Source: Pararge aegeria
Taxonomy: Eukaryota; Arthropoda; Insecta; Lepidoptera; Nymphalidae
DNA: 64,000 nt
Direction of reading: 5' to 3'
NCBI RefSeq assembly: GCF_905163445.1
Contig: NC_053193.1
Location: forward strand, 3,038,001-3,102,000
A program made the translations under genes and the position numbers. Positions 55,101 to 61,755 of this stretch are shown here, piece after piece; the first letter of the stretch is position 1; each line of letters starts with the position of its first letter. The notes below the pieces were generated by a model that made no database searches, had not been told where the DNA came from, and was given only the letters and a program-made list of their open reading frames with translations.

Positions 55101-58100
55101 TGGAGCGGTTGTTTACGGAAGGCTGCGGAGTCCACGATAATGGGTGATGTTCTTGCGCTAAGGAGAGTGAAGAGGAGGATCAGTATAGTGACTGCGCTAT
55201 CGTCAGTATTTGCAAGTGTGGACAAAACAACTGTGTTTCCTGCGACGTATAATTTTAGTACCTTCAAGGCAAGAGTGAATAGGCTTTTTCTAGGCAAGCG
55301 TGCTTCAACCTAGACTTCATCATTGCCTTCTAACGGGCATGATTGTCGTCAAGCGGTGGCCTTTCGTTAATAAGAAAAAATACTTGATTACAATCCATTA
55401 TTGGTCTAGCTCTATCTTCCCGCTTATACTCACCCTGGACAAAAACACTGTGCACGCCACTGTCCATAACGTGTATGTACGCCACTGTCTTTGTGAATAA
55501 GGTAATTAAATATTAAAAATAATAATCCTAAGTTCACCGTCTCTCTCTTTCTCTTATGAAAGAGGGAACCAGTACCCAGGAGTGGGAAATTCATAGGCTG
55601 AGGATATTTGCCTGAAGCAACACTTACCATATGAGGATGGGCACCTAGAGCAGAAGTGGTTCCACCTACAATCCTGCTGCCATCAAAGTCAATGGCTTCC
55701 TCCGCTTTTCTGATGCGAGCCGCCTCAGGAATACCGACGTCTTCATGGTAGTTGACAGTAATCGGCTCGTAGGCCGTTACAGCTACAGCTAAGCAAACTA
55801 TCAGCAAGAACTTCATTTTAGCTCTTGTGGACTCTGTCAGAAGTACGTTTCGTTTATATACTCTTCCGTAAGATAATATCTTATCATGTCAACAAAAAAA
55901 ATTAATACATTTTTCTTCGGTACCACTAGATAAAAGTTTGATAGATTATAAGATTAGCGCATTAAAAATCATTTAATTCAATGTATTTTTAGCTGCAAAG
56001 ACGCCTTTTAATGCTGAATGATTAGAGTGTTGTTTGGTGTAGCCATGCGTACTGAGTTTTCAAAACTGATAAAATTAAAAAAAAAACCTAAATTCATTTA
56101 TTTCAATAAGCACTTGCGTAATGTCTAGTATATCTGTTTCTGGTGACTCTATCACTGATTCGGAAGGCAGATTGTATTGAGAAGAAGCTGACTAGAAACT
56201 CAGCAGTTGCGATTTCTAACATTTGAATGTTCAAATTCCAAAATTCCCTTTTATAGTACAGCAAAGAAAAATGTAGTTACAGAGGTTACAATTTGTTGGC
56301 CTTATCGCTACATAACGATCTCTTCTATTGTACAAATTAACAATCATTTTTTAATCTTGTGTGAGATGGAAGCGTGGCTTATTTCCAAGCAACCTTGTCA
56401 TTAAGATGTTCATCAATGGTATAATTAACTTGATGTTACTGGGATTAAAACAGTCAATTTTACTCTCCGTCCTTTCAGCTAACTTCATGCCAAAAATCAA
56501 TTGGATTGGTTGCTAAGGTAGAGAGTAAAATAAGGACAAACAAAAAAAGAAGCAAACTTTCGCATTTATTATATTACTAGCTTCTGCCTACGACTTCGAC
56601 TGTGTCAAAGAACTATTCTCCGTCTGTAAGAATTGGGTCTAAAGCTTTGCTCGTTAAGAATTTTTAATTCTACCATGGCAACTATTTGAGCGATCGGTAT
56701 AATGAAAGTACATGTGCTTTTCCATAGCGTAGGTGACATTCATATTAAATTTCAAAGGTCTGCCCGCGGCTTAACTCGTGAAAAAAAATAATTTTTCCCT
56801 TGGGAAAAAAGGTATTCTATATTCTTTTTCAAGTCAAAAGCCAAATTTCAGCCAAATCCTTTCAGCCGTTTTTGCGTGATTGAGTAACAAACATCCACAC
56901 TTTCAGATTATAATATAAGTAGGATTAATATTTCCTATCTAAACTCGGATGAAATACACACATTCGTGGTTCTATAATGTACAGCCTGATTTACCACTGG
57001 TAAGGAACTTATATCTTAAAAAAACACCCGGCTAAGTTTGTTGTGGGCTTCTTCTTTGACCAGGACGCGTTTGGAACCCTCGTAGCTTTAGTTTTAAGTT
57101 TACGAATGTGGTTATCGCCATCATCTCACTTCCGTGTAATTCTTATGTACGCATCAAAAGTTCCACCCTACTTAAATAAAGATATTTTTGACTTTGACTT
57201 TGACTTACAGCGGTGGTACCCACAGCGTTTCGTAACCCATTCCTTACCACCTGTTTTGTAAAGTGTAGACATATACACCCTAGTCTGTTTTAAATACACA
57301 GATTATTATAATGGGAAATACCGAAAGTGACGGTCGAACCGATAATAAGCGGATACAAGTTGGCAAGATATTTTTACGCGATTTTATCATAGTTGTGGCT
57401 TGTGCTAGCCGTGACTTCGTAGGCCAAGAATTTCTCAAGAATCTCGCCGCCGCGCTGCTTCGCTACAATCGGTTTCTTAATACACCTTTTTTGCCCTTTA
57501 TTAGTACCTAGAATCTATAACCACTGTCCAGCTCAATCCTGATGGTCTCCTGGTCGGATCTAAGCGCTGTCGTCTTATGTACGGAGGTCTGCGGTTTGAT
57601 ACCCGGCACGGGAAAATTGGGATTTTAAAATTTCTTAATATTTCTCTGGTCTAGTCTGACCGGACGTTTTAGCCGTACCTCGTTACCACCGTACCGACAG
57701 ATTTGCCGCCAAGCGATTTAGCGTTCCGATACGATTCCGCGTTAAAAATGAGTAAGTAGGTTTGATATAACTGCTATGCTCACTGCATCATCGCTAACTA
57801 GGTAAAATTGCAGTCAATGGCAAACTTGTGGAAAAAACGTTTGTTCTTCCTATAAAGTTATTAATTTTAGAAAGTTTCTTATCAATGTTTGTTTGGGCGC
57901 TTGTCCAAACCACGTTGCCGTGTTCCTACGATTAGCTGCGTTTATAACCTGCGTTTGCCAATTTTTTATCCAGCTTAAGAGAAATAGACTGAACGATTAT
58001 AGCAAGGAATGGGTTCAGAAGTTCTAATAGGATAAGAAATGCAACAAATGATAATGTCATTAAGAAAACGTACTACAGAAAAAATATAATATTGTGTTGA

Positions 58101-58363
58101 CATTATTTGTAATTCTAGAAAAAAAATTTGATGAATTTATAAATTCATATGCATTTGCATCCAAATTTTATTTGATTATTACGGTTAACTATTGTTAACT
58201 ATTGACATGTTCAACTAAAAAAAAAAAACAGTAAAATTTTATTGCAGGTCTCTCCGGAAACTGGGTGAAGTACTTCAACACTGACGAGCTGAAGCGAGAG
58301 GCTGAGGAGTACATGGAAACCCATCTAAGCAAGACCGACTTGACATTCCCTGACCTGGCTTAA
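43000..58363 (+). CDS. Cytosolic sulfotransferase, complete, 8 exons
   Basis: It transfers the sulfonate group of PAPS to hydroxyl groups of small molecules in the cytosol. Coding exons: 43000-43078, 47432-47566, 48065-48164, 49137-49305, 49682-49808, 50164-50258, 50877-51045 and 58248-58363. All introns have GT/AG ends and phases join (1,1,2,0,1,0,1), giving 990 nt, 329 aa, normal for insect members. Landmarks: PAPS 5'-phosphosulfate loop WVVAFSRSGTTW (about 64-75; the usual Pro before Arg-Ser-Gly is Ser), catalytic His146 in FVKTHLPLSLLP, 3'-phosphate site VFYIARDPRDVAVSFHF (162 on), and the C-terminal motif RKGLSGNWVKYFN (290 on; usual Asp is Asn). AATAAA follows the stop at 58383. Intron 1 (4.4 kb) holds nested transposons; intron 7 (7.2 kb) holds a serine protease gene on the other strand. 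Substrate cannot be told from sequence. Confidence 0.93.
43688..43990 (+). mobile_element. SINE-B, near full length, in sulfotransferase intron 1
   Basis: It starts GGTGATAGCCTAGTGATTAG, has TATGGAGTCCACCAATGGAG in the middle, and ends CCTGTAGTGGGTCGGTAATG plus GATATGATAATAATGA. Confidence 0.8.
44218..46515 (-). mobile_element. SINE-A split by a LINE
   Basis: The 3' half is at 44218-44309 (ATACTACGACTATACACACA, GTACTAAGATGACTGATGAA). The 5' half is at 46366-46515 (TTTTATGAATAATATACATA, GTGGGAATCGAACCCACGGC as box B inverse). Joined across the LINE they make one SINE in the normal order, with a short run of T at both breakpoints as the likely target duplication. Confidence 0.88.
44312..46365 (+). 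mobile_element. Jockey/CR1-group LINE with long RT ORF, 5'-truncated
   Basis: An open frame of 558 codons (44302-45978) covers the RT: IKDLRPISILPYLSKILEKV, LVLLDFSHAFDSINIRLTRA (motif A), SRGVPQGSILGPLLFILYSA (motif B), HSYADELQIYVPV (motif C), VSDARNLGLRMDENL, and a C-terminal tail (RSAAFRGSFKYLATKCWNDI). Motif C reads YADE where YADD is expected. No endonuclease domain is present, so it is a 5'-truncated copy. The first ATG (44302) belongs to the SINE it landed in, so the annotated start is an accident of insertion. The 3' end has a TA run near 46085 and a TTCTATTCTATTCTATTCTA tail ending about 46365. The unbroken frame suggests recent insertion. Confidence 0.9.
47172..47327. mobile_element. 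Two SINE-B heads, inverted, in sulfotransferase intron 1
   Basis: GCGGTGATAGCCAAGTGGGT to CTAACTTTTCGGCG (47172-47250) is followed at once by the inverse of another head: GTGCTGGGATTCGAACACGG to CTGGGCTATCACCGC (47251-47327). The pair ends about 105 bp upstream of the exon 2 acceptor and can fold as a hairpin in the pre-mRNA. Confidence 0.8.
47768..48052 (+). mobile_element. SINE-B in sulfotransferase intron 2
   Basis: It runs from TTCGACTTCACTTTCGGGGG through CCCAGCACGCACCTCTATCT and AATCGTGAGGAAACCTGCAT to TTGATATGATGATGATGGA. It ends about 12 bp before the exon 3 acceptor at 48064, so its tail replaces the usual upstream acceptor sequence. Confidence 0.82.
48781..48830. repeat. Perfect hairpin, 23-bp arms, 4-base loop
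   Basis: The left arm (48781-48803) starts AGTGTTTTTTCACGAAAGGT and ends GCT. After the loop GTCA the exact inverse fills 48808-48830. Part of the arm (CTAGTGTTTTTTCA) recurs about 30 bp downstream. It lies in sulfotransferase intron 3. Confidence 0.95.
48895..49090 (-). mobile_element. LINE-alpha 3' UTR in sulfotransferase intron 3
   Basis: Read leftwards: CCCGGCTAAGTTTGTTATGG, GGGCGCATTTGGAGCCCTCG and ATTAATAGTTTTTAAATTTG toward the tail. It ends about 45 bp before exon 4. Confidence 0.82.
49111..49130 (+). repeat. (GT)n tract in the exon 4 acceptor region
   Basis: A run of GT/TG dinucleotides ends directly at TTTTAG, the acceptor of sulfotransferase exon 4. It serves as the pyrimidine-containing tract of that acceptor. 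Confidence 0.85.
51046..51652. other. Start of sulfotransferase intron 7, no gene
   Basis: Between exon 7 and the protease 3' end I see only AT-rich sequence and a scrap near 51500-51560 resembling the 3' tail of RTE/SINE-B elements (GTTGATTTTATGATGAAATT then GATGATGATAATG). The protease poly(A) signal AATAAA reads on the minus strand at 51626-51631. Confidence 0.5.
51626..51631 (-). promoter_or_regulatory. Poly(A) signal of the serine protease
   Basis: AATAAA on the minus strand, about 20 bp beyond the stop codon at 51653-51655. Confidence 0.75.
51653..55816 (-). CDS. Secreted serine protease, brachyurin/chymotrypsin-like, complete, 5 exons
   Basis: Exons (minus): 55816-55628, 55041-54774, 53764-53675, 52882-52689 and 51757-51653. 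All junctions are GT/AG and phases join (0,1,1,0), giving 846 nt, 281 aa. A signal peptide covers about 1-15 (MKFLLIVCLAVAVTA) and a propeptide runs to Arg48; cleavage before Ile49 (RIVGGTTSALGAHPHM) would activate it. Catalytic triad: His93 in LVTAAHCW, Asp140 in NLNNDVGIITI, Ser233 in VCGGDSGGPL. The S1 pocket position equivalent to chymotrypsin 189 is Asn227, with Gly at 216 and Ser at 226, so it is not trypsin-like. Such enzymes act in the larval midgut on food protein. The gene lies wholly within sulfotransferase intron 7 on the opposite strand. A SINE-C interrupts its last intron without harming the exons. Confidence 0.93.
52282..52635 (-). mobile_element. SINE-C in the last protease intron
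   Basis: The minus strand has the head with CCGGGTTCGATCCCGGCAGG as box B, then TCTGGTCTGGTCTGGTGAGA, GTGCCGCTAAGCGATTTAAA, and a 3' part with TAGCCCTCTACCATCCTAGA. It is inserted in the same orientation as the protease gene. Confidence 0.82.
53335..53462 (-). mobile_element. Family S LINE 3' end in protease intron 3
   Basis: It holds TTATCGCTCCATAGCGATAT CTTCCAGGCAACC, the family stem-loop, after an A-rich segment (TTTTATTGTACACCAAAG). Confidence 0.65.
53807..54112 (+). mobile_element. SINE-A head followed by SINE-B
   Basis: 53807-53918: CCGGTTGACGCAGTGGGCAG, GTTCGATTCCCACAACTGG, cut after GTTTTTCAGG. 53920-54112: GCCGATATAGTAGTAGTCTA, GGGGAGACCGAGTTTGATGC, ATCGTGAGGCATGCGTGAGA. Both lie in protease intron 2. 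Confidence 0.7.
54113..54773. other. Intron of the protease; no other feature
   Basis: Plain intronic sequence with CTCCCTAACAGG-like scraps of SINE-C near 54119-54155 (CACCCTAACAGGTTAGCCCG). No exon of a third gene seen. Confidence 0.5.
55851..55890 (-). promoter_or_regulatory. Protease promoter: TATA box and paired GATA sites
   Basis: On the minus strand TATATAAACG (55860-55851) lies about 35-44 bp upstream of the ATG at 55816, leaving a short 5' UTR. Just upstream, TGATAAGATATTATCTTA (55886-55869) holds two opposed GATA motifs. GATA factors drive midgut digestive genes in insects, so the site fits a gut protease; the functional link is inference. Confidence 0.65.
56088..56340 (-). mobile_element. 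LINE 3' ends: family I then family S
   Basis: 56088-56215 holds CTAAATTCATTTATTTCAAT, GTGACTCTATCACTGATTCG GAAGGCAGATTG and GAAACTCAGCAGTTGCG. 56232-56340 has CCTTATCGCTACATAACGAT CTCTTC, a degraded family S stem. Confidence 0.6.
56410..56925. repeat. Two family R repeats, head to head
   Basis: The minus-strand copy (56410-56570; TTACTCTCCGTCCTTTCAGC, CTTTCGCATTTATTATATTA) meets a plus-strand copy (56574-56925; ACTAGCTTCTGCCTACGACT TCGACTG, CAGCCGTTTTTGCGTGATTG). They share the central TATTACTAGC. Confidence 0.55.
57011..57208 (+). mobile_element. LINE-alpha 3' UTR
   Basis: CACCCGGCTAAGTTTGTTGT, GGACGCGTTTGGAACCCTCG, GTGGTTATCGCCATCATCTC and the tail AAAGATATTTTTGACTTTGA with further TTTGACTT. 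It lies in sulfotransferase intron 7. Confidence 0.9.
57545..57825 (+). mobile_element. SINE-C
   Basis: Head with GCGGTTTGATACCCGGCACG, then AATATTTCTCTGGTCTAGTC, TTTGCCGCCAAGCGATTTAG and CATCGCTAACTAGGTAAAAT toward the end. Confidence 0.7.
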
Positions 58364-58382
58364 TTTTAAAAACTTTTTTTTT

Positions 58383-58388
58383 AATAAA
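58383..58388 (+). promoter_or_regulatory. Poly(A) signal of the sulfotransferase
   Basis: AATAAA 20 bp after the TAA at 58361-58363. Confidence 0.8.
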
Positions 58389-58419
58389 CACAAGCACTTA
58401 ACATAACTTTTTTTGTTTT

Positions 58420-58640
58420 GACTAATTAGATCTTAGCTGCAATTTCACGTACTCGCAAGTAAGGAGGTAGGTAGGTGCTGTCTAAGGAGGTATACCTCAA
58501 ACAGGTAAGATACCTGTTTGAGGTATGACAGTTATATTAAATCGGTAAAGGAATACTCAATAGCTTAATGGCATGCCAGTATCGTGGTAACTAGCCCATA
58601 GCCTCCTACCATACTAGAGAAAATTCAGAAGTTATAAAAT
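58420..58640. mobile_element. SINE-C scraps around a hairpin
   Basis: GCTGCAATTTCACGTACTCG and GTAAAGGAATACTCAATAGC, GGTAACTAGCCCATAGCC resemble degraded SINE-C parts. Between them ATACCTCAAACAGGTA (58492-58507) and its exact inverse (58511-58526) flank AGA. Confidence 0.5.
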
Positions 58641-58644
58641 CATA

Positions 58645-58862
58645 TGACGGCCGACTGGCGCTGTTTGCAGCGACCCTGCTTTCTGAGTCCAAGGCCGTGG
58701 GTTCGATACCCACTACTGGAAAATGTTTGTGTGATGAACATGAATGTTTTTCGGTGTCCGGGTGTTTATATGTATAGTCATCTCAGTACCCATAACACAA
58801 GCTACACTTACTTTGCGGCTCGATGGCGATGTGTGGATTGTCGTAGTCTATTTATTTTATTT
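58645..58862 (+). mobile_element. SINE-A, near full length
   Basis: GGCCGACTGGCGCTGTTTGC, GTGGGTTCGATACCCACTAC, GAAAATGTTTGTGTGATGAA, then a shortened body and GTCGTAGTCTATTTATTTT. Confidence 0.85.
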
Positions 58863-59029
58863 ATTGATTTGTATCTTTTTATTCTTATCACACCTTAGAT
58901 ATGCAGGGCGGAACCAAATATCTCTCATAGTTTTGGCATATTTTTTATAATCACCGGAGTTATGTTTTCAGATATTTCAATAAACCGACATCTCAAGACT
59001 GTTTACTTTTTTTTTTACTACTAGCGGTC

Positions 59030-59140
59030 CCCTGCGAATTCATTCGCGTAAGCGTCTACCTTAAATGACATATGTTCTATAAAATTTCTAAAAAATAAAA
59101 AATAGTTCTCTACAGCATAGCATATACCTATGGACTATTT
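59030..59140 (+). repeat. Family R repeat, truncated
   Basis: ACTAGCGGTCCCCTGCGAAT TCATTCGCGTAAGCG; only the 5' part is present. Confidence 0.5.
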
Positions 59141-59149
59141 TTAAGATAT

Positions 59150-59490
59150 AAATTTAAAGGAGAATTTTTAAAGGTTTCTCTGAGATGCCGCTCAATAAGT
59201 TCAATGGATATATAAAACGTAAGCTTATAGAAAAATCCTATTATAATGTTAAGGATTACTTAAACGATAAAAAGCTAGTTTACTGGAGATGGTGATAACA
59301 AAAAAAATTACCCGGCTAAGTTTGTTTCGGGCTCTAAGACCAGGGCGCGTTTGGAACCCTCGTAGCTTTACGTTTAAGTTGGCGAACGAAGTTATCACCG
59401 TCCCCTTACAGTTATGTAAACATGATTGTATGAACGCTTCATAAGTGTATGTGATAGGCCGACATGAACATAGAATTTTGAATAAAGTGA
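59150..59490 (+). mobile_element. LINE-alpha 3' end with last ORF codons
   Basis: The frame MPLNKFNGYIKRKLIEKSYY followed by NVKDYLNDKKLVYW matches the end of the ORF at 35017, then the 3' UTR follows (GATGGTGATAACAAAAAAAA, GGGCGCGTTTGGAACCCTCG) to a TTTTGAATAAAGTGATA end. It preserves the junction that the satellite amplified. Confidence 0.88.
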
Positions 59491-60207
59491 TATCCCTTGC
59501 TGATCACTAATCAGCTATATCATTCCAAGACTGTATCATCACGTAGGTACCATCAGATTTCTTCTGATGATAGCCAATCCTGAAAATGACTTAAAAGTCA
59601 CGTTAAACAACTCAATAAAGAAGCGTTGTTCGAATTATCTCCTGGAGCAATTTGCTTAAATGTACGTCAGAGTTCGTGAAGCGGAAATAACATCATGAAT
59701 TTGTGATGAAATCAGATTAACTCTTTCCGAGTCGAATTCACTCGAAATTGCCCTGAAACGCTCGCCCGTCGAGAACGGGGGAACAGCGTACGGGAATTGG
59801 TAAAAGCATTAGAATGTACATAAGTACAACTTGTTTATTTACATTATGCAAATGGTAATAAGGAGGGAGAGGCTGTTACGATAGCGGGAATCGATCAAAA
59901 TTGGTAATTAGATGGGTTACCGACTTCGGAGATGGGAATGTAGTCTTTACCTACGTTTTCTCTTCAATACGGTTTAGTAACTACCATCGCTTAAACCTAG
60001 GTTTATTAATTTAATATTGTTTTTTTTATTATCATTTATTTTTAACAAAAAAAGATGCAAAAATGTAACATGAAAATAATACCTGCCAAACTAGTTATCC
60101 AGTTTATATATGAGGAGTTGGCGCTCATCTAATATACATCTATATAACATGAACCTAAAGCTAAAATATAATAGAACTATACCTATATCTTATTCGTTAT
60201 TTTACGA
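59491..60207. other. No gene seen
   Basis: No recognisable exon or repeat; an AT-rich part at 60001-60100 leads into the next SINE. Confidence 0.5.
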
Positions 60208-60465
60208 CAGCCGACTGGCGCAGTGGGCAGCGACCCTGCTTTCTGAGTCGAAGGCCACGGGTTCATATTCCCCAATTGAAAATGTTTGTGTGATGAAAAT
60301 TAATGTTTTTCAGTGTCTTGGTGTTTATCTGTATGTTATAAGTATTTATGTATATTATTCATAAAAATATTCAACAGTCATCTTAGTACATATAACCCAA
60401 GCTACGCTTACTTAGGGGCGAGATGGCGATGTGTTTATTGTCGTAGTAATATTAGTAGTATATTT
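60208..60465 (+). mobile_element. SINE-A, full length
   Basis: GCCGACTGGCGCAGTGGGCA, GGGTTCATATTCCCCAATTG (degraded box B), GTTATAAGTATTTATGTATA, CAAGCTACGCTTACTTAGGG, GTTTATTGTCGTAGTAATAT. Confidence 0.88.
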
Positions 60466-60689
60466 GAGTAATATTTTCGCACAAAAAAAAAAATAAAAAA
60501 AAACAAAACTTACATGAATAGCTACAAATTACTACTCGAGGCTTATTAAAGAATGAAGAAATTAGGAAGTCCCTAAGGAGGTGTTCTGCTAAGAATAACT
60601 ACGTTGTCATTCACTTTCCTAGGCAACTCAATTTTATTTAAGATACGAGGCACAATGAATCGATTCAGTCATTAATTGTAAAGTCAACA

Positions 60690-60870
60690 TCTCCAGAGGA
60701 TGCTCCGGTTCCGGATGTAACGCACGTGGAGGGTACATTGCCGAAGATCTGTTTGGTGTGGAGTTTATACTCCATGGATTGAAGAAATTATAAGCTACAC
60801 CATACAGATTCACCTGCTTTTCGCGGAGTATAGCAAATTAAGCTGAATTTTCATAATATATAATGGTAAA
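60690..60870 (+). repeat. Dispersed repeat family G
   Basis: GGATGCTCCGGTTCCGGATG, GGGTACATTGCCGAAGATCT, CACCTGCTTTTCGCGGAGTA and AAGCTGAATTTTCATAATAT, inverse of 41325-41510. Confidence 0.55.
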
Positions 60871-61302
60871 TTTGATTACGGAATCCTCAAATACGTAGTC
60901 GAGCTTTTTGTGTACGGAGCTCATCCGGGGGTGCTACCTACCCCCATGCTATCTTCTACTACTACCAAGTAGCAATGCTATTTGTCGGTCTGAAGGGCGT
61001 TGAATCCAGTATAGTAACAAGTAGGTACATGAGGCTTAACACCTATGCATCAGATATGGACGGAGGGCGGCACTCTACCGACCTCCCTGGTGCAGCGGTG
61101 AGATGTGGTTATAAGTTGGAGGTCCCTAGTTCGATTCCGGGTCGGGGAGATTTGTGAATTTATTATATCCGAATTCTCTCTAGTATTGTCTGATAAAGGC
61201 TTCGGCCGTGACTGGTTACCACCCTACCGACAAAGACGTGCCGCTAAGCGGTTCAGCGTTCCAGTACGATGTCGCGTAGACATCGACTAGAAGTAGGTAT
61301 GG

Positions 61303-61500
61303 GTTGAATCATCATCATCAGAATATCTACCAATTGACGTCCACTGCTGGACATAGTTCTTTTGTAGGGAGTTCCACAATCCACGGTCCTGGGAATCCGC
61401 TTTCCTTCAGCTGCTCCCAGCGACTCGCCTGATGTCATCTGTCCACGTTGGGAACCGACCTACGCTGCGTTTACCGTTGCGGTGGCGCCATTCCTACACC
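61303..61500 (-). mobile_element. RTE-type LINE 3' end
   Basis: Minus strand: GGTCGGTTCCCAACGTGGAC, GGGAGCAGCTGAAGGAAAGC, CTATGTCCAGCAGTGGACGT and a tail GATGATGATGATT. It is inserted inside the SINE-C. Confidence 0.75.
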
Positions 61501-61531
61501 TTAAATATGGTTTAAATATAACTGCCATACT

Positions 61532-61675
61532 CAGTGGCGTGCCCTGGGTTTCTTACCAGGGTATGCATACAGTAGGAAAATTGCATAAAACGGCAAAAAT
61601 CCTCCTCCTATATGAGTTATATATCAATTTTAGAGTAGGCAGTGCTTTTGTGCATGTATGAGGTGCACGCCACTG
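61532..61675. mobile_element. hAT-like MITE, copy 3
   Basis: It starts CAGTGGCGTGCC and ends GGTGCACGCCACTG, 144 bp. The flanking 8-mers GCCATACT and ACCATGCT agree at six of eight positions, and the uninterrupted SINE-C at 15100 shows the empty site. The interior differs from the two longer copies. Confidence 0.85.
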
Positions 61676-61755
61676 ACCATGCTCCCTAACAGGTTAGTCC
61701 GCTCTAGCTCCGCATCTCAGATGATTCCAGTCAAGGGCAAACTTGTAATGTATTA

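Larger units (their letters stand above)
61081..61755 (+). mobile_element. SINE-C interrupted by an RTE end and a hAT MITE
   Basis: The SINE-C head is at 61081-61302 (CTCCCTGGTGCAGCGGTGAG, CTAGTTCGATTCCGGGTCGG, GTGCCGCTAAGCGGTTCAGC). It resumes at about 61503 (TAAATATGGTTTAAATATAA CTGCC), and again after the MITE at about 61676 (CTCCCTAACAGGTTAGTCCG). Confidence 0.8.

Noticed and set aside
55430..55500. Possible hAT MITE remnant (two GTACGCCACTG / GCACGCCACTG motifs)
   Set aside because: Only the terminal-like motif is present twice, with no paired end or duplication; too little to call.
57311..57511. 66-codon ORF in sulfotransferase intron 7
   Set aside because: No domain, no conserved context and ordinary composition; taken as chance.
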